From Mrakia gelida (Eukaryota; Basidiomycota; Tremellomycetes; Cystofilobasidiales; Mrakiaceae): DNA of 64,000 bases. A program made the translations under genes and the position numbers. Location of the stretch: NCBI GenBank assembly GCA_024345305.1, contig BRON01000014.1:1-64000 (forward strand). Direction: 5' to 3'. Shown here piece by piece: positions 11,662-23,700 of the stretch (its first letter is position 1; every line of letters starts with the position of its first letter). The notes beneath the pieces are model-generated. The model worked only from the letters and a program-made list of their open reading frames with translations. It was not told the DNA's origin and made no database searches.

Positions 11662-12444
11662 AGGTTGATCCTAGAGCATCAAAGAGGCAGGAGGTCCAGG
11701 AAGAGTGCAGCTGCTGTTGTAGGAGGTAAGCGAGAGAGGAGGGAGAGAGGGGAGGAGGTCGATGTTGAGCTTGAACGAACGAGACGGCCCTTCCATCGAC
11801 AGGTTCGCTACCGCTGCGCAACGATTCTAGCAGTAAATCGAAATCTGAAAACAGATTAGTCAGGAGGCCGGGTATAGAGAACACGTTCCCCCTTCGAGCG
11901 AGCAACTTTTCCTACCACGAGGCTCAGACTCGCATAGGAGAAAGGAGGAGGAGCTGGGAGGTGAGCTTGAGCTCATACGTTTCAACCTCGAGACGTCGGC
12001 AAATCTTCACTCTAAAGCTAAGCCCTTGTTACAGGACATACTAGAGCTATGTACCAACGACTCCAGCTCTTTACAATCCGCGGTTTCGGCCTTGAATATA
12101 CAGGGCAGCTGAAAGAGAGAGGATTGAGCTCCTCCGAAAAGAACTCGCGGAAGTCAGCTCGAGCTCGCCCTCTTCATCGTTTTGAGGTACCTCTCGGGAG
12201 AGTCGCTGTCGACAATGCAGATTTTATCGTATGAGTCTGTACTTCTGATACATTGTGCTTCATAGGTAGATCTCGCTGGTCGTCTTTTCCGTTTGCGATT
12301 CGGTGACAAGGGGAGGGAGAACGAAGCGACGCAAAGTCCGTGGAGTCCGAGGAGGCTGCTGGAACGGTCCGGACTCCACGGATCCGTGGAGTCGACTCCA
12401 CGGAATCGACCGTTCCTGGAGGCAGGAACGGGGCGCATACGGTT
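10879..12444. repeat. Tandem 783-bp duplication
   Basis: 10879-11661 and 11662-12444 are almost base-for-base identical, both running from 'aggttgatcctagagcatc' to 'cgcatacggttag'. I noticed one difference (ttacgggac against ttacaggac, near 11250 and 12033). The near identity implies a recent duplication or continuing homogenisation. Each unit holds a - strand open frame of 94 codons (11371-11655; same frame in copy 2, where it joins a longer reading frame) and exon-like pieces that may be 5' exons of the helicase. A diverged third unit is at 15297-16080 and a partial one at 2857-3236. Confidence 0.92.
11554..11649. repeat. Four-arm inverted-repeat cluster in the 783-bp unit
   Basis: Four copies of one 11-12 bp arm alternate in orientation. 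TCCGTGGAGTCC is at 11554-11565, its complement at 11588-11599, the direct form at 11600-11611 and the complement at 11611-11621. The central pair forms a perfect 22-bp palindrome at 11589-11610. A further hairpin (CCGTTCCT, 6-base loop, AGGAACGG) follows at 11627-11648. The second tandem unit has the same set (palindrome 12372-12393). The third unit (15972-16039) keeps the pairing with changed arms. Confidence 0.9.
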
Positions 12445-14297
12445 AGCGAACTCGCTCGGGTTCGTCCCGTACTTCCGAACCCCTAAGGCGAGATCCTGAA
12501 CGTGGACCCAGACGTTTCGCAGAGGGTCGCGGTCTTCGATTCGAGTCTTGTCCGAGGATCGGTAGTTGTGGGCGGGGGAGATGGCTGAGCGGAGGACGGC
12601 GAGAGGGTAGGGTCGGATGAAGGAGCCGTAGCCGAGAGGGTTCTGGTAGACTGGCTGTTGGTAGAGGGAATCGTCGAGCTTGTCGCTGGGGGTGGGAAGG
12701 GAGGAGAGTATTTCGTTCTGCTGCTCGAGAAGGAAGGCTGCTGATGCTGAGGAGGGATCCGATCGTGGGACCTTGGGAGGGGGAGGAGGAAAGAGGTTGG
12801 TGGAGCCGTGGGAGGGAGGGGGAACGGCGAAAGCGGGGAGGTGAGCGTCGGGGAAGAGTCGTTGGGAGTAGGCGGGAGTGGGAGCGAGGTTCGTTCCTCC
12901 GTGCTTCTTGTGACGATGGCTTCGGAGGGAGTCGCCATCCTTGCAGACCACACCACAGCTCCCACACCCTACTCCCATCCTCACGGCGATGCCCTCGACC
13001 ATAGGGAAGGTCGAGGTGGGCCGTCTGGAGAGGAGCAGCTGGCTTGCGAGTGTCTGATCGGAGAGGGGACCGTAGATGGAGTGGTGGAGGGAAGGTGCAA
13101 GATTGAGGAGATGGGTTGCTTCTTGAACGAGGGTTTTTCGATGGGAGGAGGAGAGGGAAGGGCAGAACTTGAGTAGATGAGCGGTGAGTCCGGATGGTGC
13201 GACTCCTCCTCCGTACGGGTCCTCGTGGGTGGAAACGACGAGACCGATCCTCATGTTGATGGCTAGAGAAGCGGCGTGGAGGTTGGTCGTGGCTGAGAGA
13301 GAGAGAGAAAGAGAAAGGAAGATCAGGATCGGGAAGCAAGAGATTGGAGAGAAGGAGATGAAGGACGAACAAGCGAGGCTCTCTCCTTTCCAAAACGCGA
13401 CAAGTCCTTCCACGTCGAGTTTCCTGAAGCATCCAATCCCAGCTTCGTCGTCTCTTGGCACCGATGCTGTTGAGCCTGATGGAAGGAAGAAGGGTTTAAA
13501 GATCAGCACAGGTCCATACTCTCGAGCGAGAGAGCAAACGAGAGTGACGGAACAGGACGCGAGAGACTCACCATCGTCCGAAGAGACCTCACCGACGACA
13601 CCATCCGTCCCACAAACCCCACCCTCCGCTTCGTCTTCCAGACAGTTCCTATCCTCCCCACCACTACCCTCCCTCCCATCAACAACCTCGTGTTCCTTCC
13701 CCTTCCTCGTCCCACTCAAGCTCGACCCACTCGCACTCCCTCCAACTCCCTCGCCACCACCTCCCTCGGTCTCTCCCTCTCCCTCCCCCTCGTCCATCCC
13801 AGAACCAAACCCTTCCCCATCCCCTAGGTGAGCGAGTACCTCCTCCTCCTGCTGATCCTGTGTTGGTGGAAGGGGAGTGTTGGGTTGGGGAGAGAGAGAG
13901 GGAGGGTGAACAAGAGGAGAAGGGAAGAGCGGATGGAGAGGTTCGGTGACCGTACACGTCTTCCAGTGCTCGTGGAGAGCAGAGGGGGTTGGAGAGAGGT
14001 GAGATTGAGGATGAGGGCGAGGGCAGGGGAAGGATCCGTTGCTCCTTCGAGGAACTGAAAGGAGGGAGGTGGAAGAACGAGAGCGAGGGAGGAACGGGAT
14101 GAGTGTTGAGCTAGCTTGAACGAAGCGAGCACGGTGAAGATGCATGCAAGCGGACCTTTGAGACCTCCAGAAAGACAAACTTCAGCTTGGTGAACATCCT
14201 TCACATGCTGAGTGAGTTTAGCGAGGGTGGAGAAGGGCGAGAGGCCGTGGCAGATAGCTCTCGGGCACGGGAAGCTCATCTGCTCAAGCACGAACAA
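12445..14297 (-). pseudogene. Truncated second OrsD-helicase copy
   Basis: The - strand repeats the N-terminal half of the helicase: first finger (start 14297, CPRAICHG), second finger (CPRPHPQSH with HKTW-like spacing), acidic linker, and OrsD-type part with VEGIAVRMGVGCGSCG and HRHKKHGG. It stops abruptly after TNPSEFA at 12445, where the sequence switches to the end of the 783-bp element. No helicase core or C-terminal zinc region follows, so a RecQ enzyme cannot be made. The reading frame stays open across the putative introns and across the junction to 12154, giving a 674-codon frame with a foreign tail. Either a pseudogene or, less likely, a short OrsD-only protein. Confidence 0.8.
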
Positions 14298-16080
14298 GAG
14301 CAGGCCAATCGAGAGTCAGAACAGAACCAAATGGTGGATGGGTGGTATGGGAGGATTGGTGTATGCAAGAGGGACATACAGTATTGAAGGAAAAGCCTGA
14401 GAGTGCAAGGGGAAGGAGGGAGAGCGAGTGGGGTGAAGGGAAGGACGATGGTCAGCTCGGGCTCGCAACTCCTCCTTCCTTCTTCCTTCCCTCTCCCTCC
14501 CCTCCCCTTCCAAGGGCAGGCCCCACCTTTTCCGACCTCTCCCAACCTCCAGCTCCATAGCAGAAAGCAAAAGACCCACTTGAATCCTACGAGAAGGTCT
14601 CTCGAGCGCTCGTTCAGCGAGGTGTCAAAGGGGAAGGAGGTTTGGCTGAGGTCGCTTTCGAAGGAAGCTCGAGAGGGTTGTGAGAGTGGATCGGGTCCGT
14701 TGGACGGATAGGAGTAGAGGAGGAGTGGGGGAGAAGTTCCTGGTAGGGAGAGAAGGGGAGGAAAGGGGGTCAGCATCGAGCTCGCTCATGAAGGAGGGAA
14801 GGGAAGGAGGAGGGGAAGACCGAGTCATGAGCGAGCGAGCGAGCTCCTCCTTCTCTCCTTCCAACGCGAGACCTTCCCAGCATGCATCCACCTTCTCAGT
14901 GGGTTCTATTCACCCCAAAGGATACTCTCCCAACATAGAAGCTAGAGAAAAAGGACTTCCCTCCTTTGCGAGAGGAGGAGGGGTTGAGGAAAGGGAAGCG
15001 ATAAGGGAGCGATAAGGCGAGGGAGCTCACCAAGTCTGCCGTTCGAGCACTGCTCCAGTGCGTCCTTGGGGAGGAGGCTGGCCCCTCGTAGGATGTGACG
15101 GGCTGTTGGTAAGGGGAAGTGGAAATGGAAAGGAAGGTGTCGTGGGAAGAGGTCGATGTCGATGTGGTTGGGGGAGAGAGAGAGAGAGCAGCTCCGCGAC
15201 TTCTCGTCGAAGACACGGGATGGACTCGGAGCTCGTCCCCTTCGGTCCACAGCTTTGTAGATCCACCGATTTATGAAACCACCCTTCCATCACCCAGGTC
15301 AATCCTATAGTACCAAAGAGGCAGGAGGCCCGAGAAGAGTCCAGCTGCTGTTGTAGGAGGTAAGCGAGGGAGGAGGGGGAGGGGGGAGGAGATGGGGGTT
15401 GAGCTTGAACGAACGAGAGGGCAAGTTCCATCGACAGGTTCGCTGGCGCTGCGCAACGACTCTAGCAGTAACTCGAAATCTGAAAACAGATTAGTCAGGA
15501 GGCCGGGTATAGAGAACACGTTCCCCCTTCGAGCGAGCAAATTTTCTTACCACGAGGCTCAGACTCGCATAGGAGAAAGGAGGAGGAGCTGGGAGGTGAG
15601 CTTGAGCTCATACCTTTCAACCTCGAGACGTCGGCAAATCTTCACTCTAGAGCTAAGCCCTTTATTCCGGACATACTAGAGCTACTAATCAACGGCCCTA
15701 GCTCTTCGCATAGCAGGAACTCGGCCTTGAATATACAGTGCAGCTAAAAGAGAGAGAATGGAGCTCCTCCGAAAAGAACTCGCGGAAGTCAGCTCGAGCT
15801 CGCCCTCTTCATCGTTTTGAGGTACCTCTCGGGAGAATCGCTGTCGACGATGCAGATTTTGTTCTAGAGAGCTGTGCTTCTGATACATTGTGCTTCATGG
15901 GTAGATCTCGCTGGTCGTGTTTCCCGTTTGCGATTCGGTGGAAGGAGGAAGGAGAACGAAGCGACGCAAAGTCCGGGTAGTCCAAAAAGGGCTGCTGGAA
16001 CGGTCGGACTACCCGGATCCGGGTAGTGGACTCCACGGAATCGACCGTTCCTGCAGGCAGAAACGGGGCGCATACCGTTA
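12445..16080. repeat. Segmental duplication, copy 2
   Basis: Matches 8016-11661. It ends at 'cgcataccgttag' (16080), after which unique sequence begins. Its own 783-bp-type unit (15297-16080) is the most diverged of the three and carries the altered palindrome arms. The helicase in this copy lacks its 3' half because the block begins at the TNPSEFA codons. Confidence 0.88.
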
Positions 16081-16559
16081 GGCGAGGAGTGGCAAGGTAG
16101 TGATGGATGCGAGCAATGACGACGAGAGGGACTGGTAGATGTAACGAACGAGACCAACGAGGAAGGTCAGCTCCATCGTGGGTGATGAAAACAAGCGATG
16201 GAAACAAGCGTGTTTTGGACAAGCGGGGCGGGCCGGTCGGGCCGGATAGGAAGACTAAGTAAGGGGAAGAGAAAGAGAAACAGAAGGGGAAGGCAGGGAA
16301 TAAAGGAGCAAAGGGAGAGGAAGGAGGGAGAGACAGGGACTGTCCTCTACGGCAGACTTACTTCTCCACCTCTCTCACCTCCACTGGCGCCCCTCCGGGT
16401 CCCACAATCCTTTCTGTACCCTCCGCAAGTCAAAACCCCAGAGGGAAGAAAATTCGAAAGCGCACCCGGCCCTGAGCCTGAAACTCGCCGACGCGCGTGT
16501 TTGTTTTTGAGACGTCCTGGTTGAAAAGGAAACTTGGCCGTCAGTTCCTCAAACTAGGA
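16081..16559. other. Unique spacer between subtelomere repeats and tRNA
   Basis: About 480 bp with no supportable gene. It carries a short GC-rich patch (16221-16245, ggcgggccggtcgggccgg). It marks the edge of the helicase duplication domain. Confidence 0.5.
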
Positions 16560-16640
16560 GCCCGGTTAGCTTAGTGGTAGAGCGTGTCACTTGTAAATTT
16601 TGGAAATGACAAGGTCGCTGGTTCAATCCCGGTGCTGGGC
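16560..16640 (+). tRNA. tRNA-Thr (anticodon UGU) with 10-nt intron
   Basis: A full cloverleaf can be drawn. Acceptor GCCCGGT/GCTGGGC (two G-U pairs), D arm 16569-16583, anticodon stem TGTCA/TGACA, anticodon TGT at 16592-16594, T arm GCTGG-TTCAATC-CCGGT. The 10-base intron (16596-16605) sits one base 3' of the anticodon, the canonical position. Without it the tRNA body is 71 nt. Box A-like (TAGCTTAGTGG) and box B-like (GGTTCAATCCC) sequences are present, and a TTTT Pol III stop follows at 16649-16652. CCA is not encoded, as expected in eukaryotes. Confidence 0.95.
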
Positions 16641-17719
16641 TTTGATTCTTTTGCTTCCTCTTTCCCTTCCCTCCTCTTTTCTTTTCTTTTTCGCTCTTCC
16701 TCTTTGTTTCCGCTTCCGGTTCGAATCCTGATTCGAGGGCCTTTGTCCCTCCCCTTTGCTGTCCTTCTCCCCTCCCCTCGGCTGGCCAGATGGAGATGGC
16801 TGAGCTGCCTGGGTGACAGCGGAGGTATCAGAACGGTCATGGCAGCTGAGAGACGTGGCTTTCTTTTTGCCGTCGGGAGATCTGGTGTCAGGGCAGCCAA
16901 GCACCCCGAAACCTAGGCTCCCACCTCACCACCCACTCACAGCGCGCCTGTATGGGCCAAGAAAGAGACACCCAGAATCGGCTTGAAGGGGATTGAGTGG
17001 ATCTTCCATTCCCCTTGAGCTCTCTGCCAGCGAAACGAAGGGGAAGCCATTGCTCGTAATACAGATCTTGACGATGAGGTTCAACGGCGAGTGAGAATCT
17101 GCACCCGTTCAAGTTGAAATCCTAGAAAACGAGTTGGTTGTTCTCATTTCTGGACACTCTTTTCGCTTCCCAACTTCTCCCGTGCAGTTCTGGCCTCAAT
17201 CCAACTTCTTCAAGCGCAGATTTTACTCAATAGGTTAATCCAACTATACCCCCTCTTCTCCCCATGTCCAACCGAGTGAAAAATTTGATTCCTGCTCAAT
17301 TCTCATTTTGAACGAGTCAAGAACCAGAAATCACAACGCTCGAACCGAGGGCGAGCGAGGCGCGCGCCCTTCCCCTCCCCTCTCTCTCTTCTCTCAGTTC
17401 AAGTTCACTGCCTCTTTCGGTTTGGAGCCCTTGCCTTAGAGCTCGATTGATTGGTCCCTCACTACGTGTGCAAGCAAGAGCACTTGGGAGCGGAAGTGAT
17501 CCGGGTTGGCAGAGAGAGAGAGAGCAACGAACGAACGACATTCCTTTCTTTCTCTTTCGTTCTGTTTTGCCACTCGCTCACTCGTTCGTATCTAAGCCGC
17601 CTTTTAAAGGTTGCGAGGAACAAAGAGAAGATAGGATTACATATAGGAGGGAAGCGAAGGAAAGAAGAACAGGGAAAGGAAGCGAGAGAGAGCGAGAGTT
17701 GGAAAAGTCGTTCAGGAAC
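16641..17719. other. Gene-free stretch after the tRNA
   Basis: About 1.1 kb. After the Pol III terminator the sequence is pyrimidine-rich (16650-16780), then mixed, then purine-rich (17500-17710). No coding signal with splice sites was found on either strand. It leads into the composite repeat array. Confidence 0.5.
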
Positions 17720-20700
17720 CGACGCGTCGTGACTGACTGACTGTACGCGTCCCTCAAGCCGAGGTCGATGGGACGACTTCTGCGCTGTGAGAGATGGAGC
17801 CCAGTCTATCTTCCGGAGTTACTGGACTCGTCGATTATGCTCAACTTTAGGACATAGTCGCTTTGGAGGGAATGAGTCGAACAACTCGACGCGTCTCGCT
17901 TTGACTGCTCATCAGTCCTACATAGCGGAAGGGAAGTTGAGCGGTGGTGGAGATGAGCTCGAAGAGACAGGTGACGTTCAAAAGTTGAGTGATGAACCAA
18001 GGCAGAGATAGAAAGAAAAGAAGGCAAGCGAAGGAAAAAGAAAGCGAGGCGCGACGTTCTCGATGGGTGAGGGCGTCCTTTCCGCCGAGGTCTCTTCAGC
18101 TTTTGACGCTCAAGAGACCTTAGCGGTATGCTCAAGCCTCACCCAAGTTGCCAACTCGTGAGGAGGTTGATACAAACAGGAGACCAGATAAAGAGTGCGA
18201 AAGAGCGACGTGTCGTTTCGTTTCGACTTCCCCGATTCTGAACTCGATCTCTGAATCAGCAACTGAGCCGCTCTCAGGAACAAGATCCATCATACACTGC
18301 CGAGAGTGGATCACTCCTCGGACTGCAGAGGACTAACGGAAGCGAGCGAAGGGGGTGAGACGCGTCTCGTTTTCATCCTCTTCCTCCCCTTCCTCCAAAG
18401 ACCGATCTCCTTCAGCCTTCCGCCGCCGAACCAGATCGATCTAAACGATTACATGTCGTCTGTACCATCTGGTCGGGCGATAGGAAAAGCGAGGGAGAAA
18501 TGACTCGAAAGCAAACGGGACGACGCGATGACGTCGACGACGAGCGAGCGAGCGAGAGAGCGAGGAAGGACGTGGGAGGAGTGACCGACCTTTCTCCAGC
18601 TCGCAAATCTGCCCTCCCTCGAGAGTCTCCCCGGAGAAAGGATGGAATGAGAGAAGAAAGAGATGAGGGGAAGAAAGAGAGGGAGGGGAACGAACGAAAC
18701 GACAGAGAAACTCACCTCGACTTGACTCGTCGAGCTCAACTCTTCCACCCTCCTTCCCTCGCCCAAACGAAAGGAAGAACGACCCATCCACTCCAACAAT
18801 CCTTCCAACCCGCTCGTTCAAGCAGCTCATGCACTCGTGAAAGAAGTGAAAGAGCTGCACGTCAAAGGGAGATGGAAGGGAAGTCGGGAGAGGGAGGTCA
18901 AGCTCAACAAGGGCAGCAGTTTGAGTGAGGAGCATCTGAGCGAGAAAAGCGAGAGCTTCTAGGATGACGACAATAGGAGGGACGTAGTCGTAAGAGAGTT
19001 GGAGTGAGAGGGTTTGGTACGAGAAAGAGTGGGAGGGGAGGATAAAGGAAGCGGTCAACTTCATCGTTCGCTCGAGCTCGCTCCACACCGCTCCTCCCTC
19101 GCTTTTCTTCCCTCCTTCCCTCCCACCCTCCCGTCCAACACCCACTACAACCCACTAGTAGTCATCCACAGTTTTCCCCAGCGCTCGTACTCCTTCGATT
19201 GAGCGAGCGAAAGAAAGAGCGAGCGAGGAGAGAGAGGTTACGTGACTTGGTAGATCTTTGAAATAACAAGCTTTCAAAAGGTGTTTGGAAGTGAGGTTGG
19301 GAGTGGTAGGAGTGAGGGGACGAAAGGGATTGAATGATTGAGGAGAAGAGCCGAAGAAGAAGAAAGAGGGGAAGGTCGACACGTCACGTTCCCTTGGGAA
19401 CTTTGAAGTTGATTCCTGAGGTTTGCAAAGTCACCGAGAGACATATGCGTGTGGTGTTTGTGTCCCTCGGCTCTCTCGCCTAACGTCCAGGAAAAAGAGC
19501 GAAAGCAAAGTTGTTCCACGGAGCGACGCGTCGTCTCTGACTTCTGCTTCTCAAGCGACAACTTCTGTTTTGAGAGCGGGGTCAGGTCTGAGATATCTTT
19601 CATGGTATCCTCGGACCCGACACCCTTACTCTGATCTAACAGAGAATGACTCAGCAGGAAAAAACAGGGAGCGAGGGAGAAAGCAAGGCGAGAGCACGAC
19701 GCACGACTCCTCGACGCGTCTCGCTTCATCTGCTGAACGATCCTAGGGGAAGGAGACTCGAGCAGCCCAGGAAACGCGCCCAAGGAGACGACCGGCGTCA
19801 CGTCAATAGGAACGGAGTGAGGGGTAGAGGGGTTGAAATAGAAGGAAAGAAGATGGAGGACGAGACGAGCGCACAGTTTTCGATGGGTGAAGCGGTCCGA
19901 TTCGGCTGGGGTTGCATCCGTTCAACAACGACTCGCACCCTGACCTACCGACACATCTGCCACCGGGGAGGAGACCGAAAGTGCAAGAGCAAGGCGCAGA
20001 GAAGAAAGCGAGGCGAAAGGAGCGACGCGTCGTCGACTCGTTCTGTCTTTGTTGATTCCCAACTCAATCTCTGAGTCTTCAGGTTCAGCCGCTCTCAGAC
20101 CTTTCTTCCAGAGTACGAGAAGGAGAGCGACATCACCGTAGCATTTCAGAGAAAGAGTCAACGCCAAGGAAGAGCGAGAAAAGATGACTCGGGAACTACA
20201 AAAAAAGACGCGACTTAACCCGAACTCTGATCCTTCCTCCTTCTTGCCCTCCAAAGAAGGCCATGACGCAAGCGCTTAGGCGGGTGGTATGCGTGGAGAA
20301 GTCAGAGAAGGTAGACAGCGTGAAGACCGCTTCTCCATGGAATGCATGAAGGGGATGAGAGAGTTTGTGGGGAGCGATCTCTGTCCGACGCGTCTCTTCC
20401 ACTCTTGTTCATTCCAGCCAAGGCCTGGAGGACCCATGTGAGAACTAAAGCGGAGAGTTGGCAGCGATCCAGAGCAAGCAATGTTGGAAAGGTCAAACAA
20501 AACCATGTGATGAAAAGCAACAGAGAGCATGCGACGCGACACGACTGGATCTGCTCCACAGTACTCGAACATCTGAAGCAGCGAGTCCGTTGCTCTCGCT
20601 ATCTCGGCTGTGCGGAAGTATGAGAGCAGCGTCGTCGCTCACCTGAGAGGAGGAGGATGGAGAGGCCCGGTTCGGGACTAACGGGGAGAGAAACGGACGG

Positions 20701-23700
20701 AGAGTGAAAGATGAACGAACGCGTCCGACCATCAACACTCAGCTCCCCCTCGTTTTGCGTCTCACTCGTTGCTTGTCCCGGCTTGTTCGCTCTCTAGCTC
20801 GGCATCCCTAAGTTCGCTCGTCCTCCTCACATAATGGCGCTGTGTATCCAGCGAGATCAGATGAGTTGGTCAGAGAGCGGGGGACGAAGAGCTGAAGAGG
20901 AGATGGGAGGACGCGACGACGGGGAGGGAAATGGAAAGGAAAGCAGAGAGGGGAGGAAAGAAAGAAGAAAGAGGGAGGACGGAGCACGGGATAGAGAAAT
21001 GAGAAGAAGGGTGATTGAGGAGAAGGAGGGAAGGGAAGGGAATGGATCGAGAGGGGGCGAGTGACGGCGACGACGCGTCGTGCAAGCTCAAATATCAGCT
21101 CCCCTCCCCTTCGCCCTCTCCCTCATCAACACCCGCTGAGCAGTCGAACCAACAATATATCCAGAAAAGCAGAGAAAGTGACGCTTGAGTCAGGTCGGAC
21201 CGTCAATGGATCGAGATGACGACGGGTCGGCGGAGGAAGGCAAGAAGAGGACAACGGCATCGAAGATGAATGAGGCGAGGATTAAGGGTAGTAGAAGAGA
21301 GGGGAAAGGAAAATGGGTAAAAAGGCGCAACAATAGGCAAAGAAAATGGGAAAGGAAGATGAGAGGTAGAGAAGGAGAGGGTGAGTGACGACGCGTCTCA
21401 ATCTCATCCTCTCACTCTCCTTCTTTGCTCCCGAGACCGACCTCTGGTGTCTCTTCCTCTCCAAAGAAGATGAAGCCAACCGAGCGTATATTGTTTGAAT
21501 CACCTGGTTTGGCAAGGGCGGGACGTGGGAAAAAAGAATCGAGACGACGGGAAAAGCAAGGAAAGAAGGTTGAAGGACAAGAAAAGCGACGCGACGCGAC
21601 GCGACTGGACCTCTGATCCTTCCTTGTTGACGCTCTGGGAAGACGATCAAACCGCGACCGCTGGAGAGAACATCCATCATGAAGGAGTCAGGGGAGACAG
21701 ACAGCGTGAAGACGGCTTCTCCAGGGAACGCAGAGGGGGAAAGAGGGAGACCAAGAGGGGCGAGCTCTGTCCGACGCGTCTCCGCTGCTCTCTTGAACTC
21801 CAGTGAGGTCCCCAGGGGACCAGCGTCAAGAATGAGAGCAGCGACGGATTCTGGGGTGCAGAGCAGAGTTACTCCCGGGGGGAAGTGAGAAGAAGTGAAG
21901 AGGGGATGGTGAGAAGCGGGAGATGCGACGCGACTCGATCTGTTTGACTCGACCTCTGAAGCAGCGAGTCCGTCGCTCTCACAATCTTGATGATTAACAA
22001 AATTCGGAGAGGTCCTGGCGCTCTGCGCAGAGGAGGATCTATAGTATTGATTCGGTAGCAACGGAGCGAGAGACGGGCGAAGAGTGAACAGAGACAACAC
22101 GAGCCGGCTCGTTGAGGCCCTCCCTCGTCTCGCTAGCTGCTCGTTCCGTTCTTCCCTCCTGTTTGAGTCAACATCTCCATTCCCTCTCAACCAAATCACC
22201 CAGCCCAGCTCGGAAACATTCCAGTGAGAATGGATGAGTGACTGAGAGCGTCGGAGATGAAGAGCTGCAGATGAAAGGGGACGCGACGACGGGGAGGGAA
22301 AGGGAACCGAGGGAGATGGAGAAAGGGAAGATAGAGGATAAAAATAAAGCAGAGAGATGAGAGAGTAGAGGACGGAAGTAAAAGGGAAGAACGGAAGGGA
22401 AGGAGGGAGGAAGGGAAGACGAGTGAAGACAACGCGTCTTGTGAAGTTTCAAGTTGAAGAATTGACCGCCAAAGCTTTCCCGCCAAGTCTCGCCCGTCTA
22501 GCTAAATTCCGCCGGATGGACAACATCGTCCTATCCAAAGCCGCACATAGTTGTCCCAAGACAGCGCATCTGGGCGACGATGTATGGGAATGTCGACGCG
22601 CCGGCGGAGGAAGCGCTGAGGAGAACGAGGAGCGCCCGGGGATGTTGAGCAGGAGGGAATAGAAAAGAGATTGCAGAAAGACCCACGTGGAATTGAGAGT
22701 AGGGGCGAAGGATAAACAAAAGAAGTATGAAGGGTGAATGAAGGAAAGATGGAAGAGAAAGGAAGAAGAGAGACGGTGAGTAACGTTGCGTCTCGAGCTC
22801 GTCTCCTCTCTCTTCCGAGGCCGATCTCCTTCGCTCTGAAACATGGGATCTAAATATCCACGAAGGCATGAGCCTCTATCGATAAGCAGATGCCGCTGTA
22901 AAGATCGCGAGGGAGAAAGGACTCGAGAGAAAAAGACGTCGACCGAGAGATGAGCAAGAGAAAGAGGAAGAACGTGTGAAGAGCGTCCAACCTCGCTGCA
23001 TCCATCCTGCTACCGCATATCAGAGGGAAGAGCGAGAAGAAGAAACGAGACAAAGCAGAACGAGAGAAGGGAGAGAGCAAGGGGAACGACGGCGGAAAAA
23101 CTCACCTCGACTCGTCCGTCCAGCTGTCTTCCCTCGCACGAAAGACCAAACGAACGACCCCTGCTCTCCAACGATCCTTCCAGGACCTCGGAGAATTAGC
23201 TCCTGAACCCGAACAAGTGAGCGGAAGAGCTGAACATCCGAGGGAGATGGAAGGAAAGTTGGGGGAGAGAGGTTGTGTTGAAAAAGGGACGGGCGACTGT
23301 ACGATGAGCATCCGAGCGAGAAAAGGAGTATGATTCCTGAGTTGACCATGGAAGCTGTGGTTTTGATAGTATGGGAGCTGGGGTGTGAGGGTCTGGTGCG
23401 AGAAAGAACCAGAGGACACCAGCGAGAAAGAGGGTCAGCTTCATCGTTTGGGTCGAGCTCGCTCCTCCCCTCCCTTCTTCCCTCAACTCCCCCAAGACTC
23501 CCTTCTTTCACAATCAGAGGAGCATTCCATCCTCCTGAACCCCGTTCAGCGAAGATACCTCCCGTGGCAGAAGAAAGGGAAGATAAGGAGAAAAGAAGGG
23601 AAGCTGATGTCAGCTGATGTCAGCTTTCTGTCTTTCCTCCCTTCTCTCCCCTCTTTCCTCTCCATCTCGCCTACTCACCTGCTACTATAGATCGACCCTG

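Noticed and set aside
12154..14178. 674-codon frame as a genuine novel gene
   Set aside because: It reads through donor and acceptor sites shared with the intact copy and across a duplication junction. A truncated helicase copy explains it better.
18441..19145. 234-codon open frame on the - strand
   Set aside because: Part of it resembles 23085-23320 at protein level, but the rest is Ser/Leu low complexity and frames shift between copies. Reported under the array, not as a gene.
21282..22199. 305-codon open frame on the - strand in the repeat array
   Set aside because: The matching parts of the other array units do not keep this frame, the protein has no recognisable domain, and it spans several splice-like sites. 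It is probably a by-product of GC-rich, stop-poor sequence.
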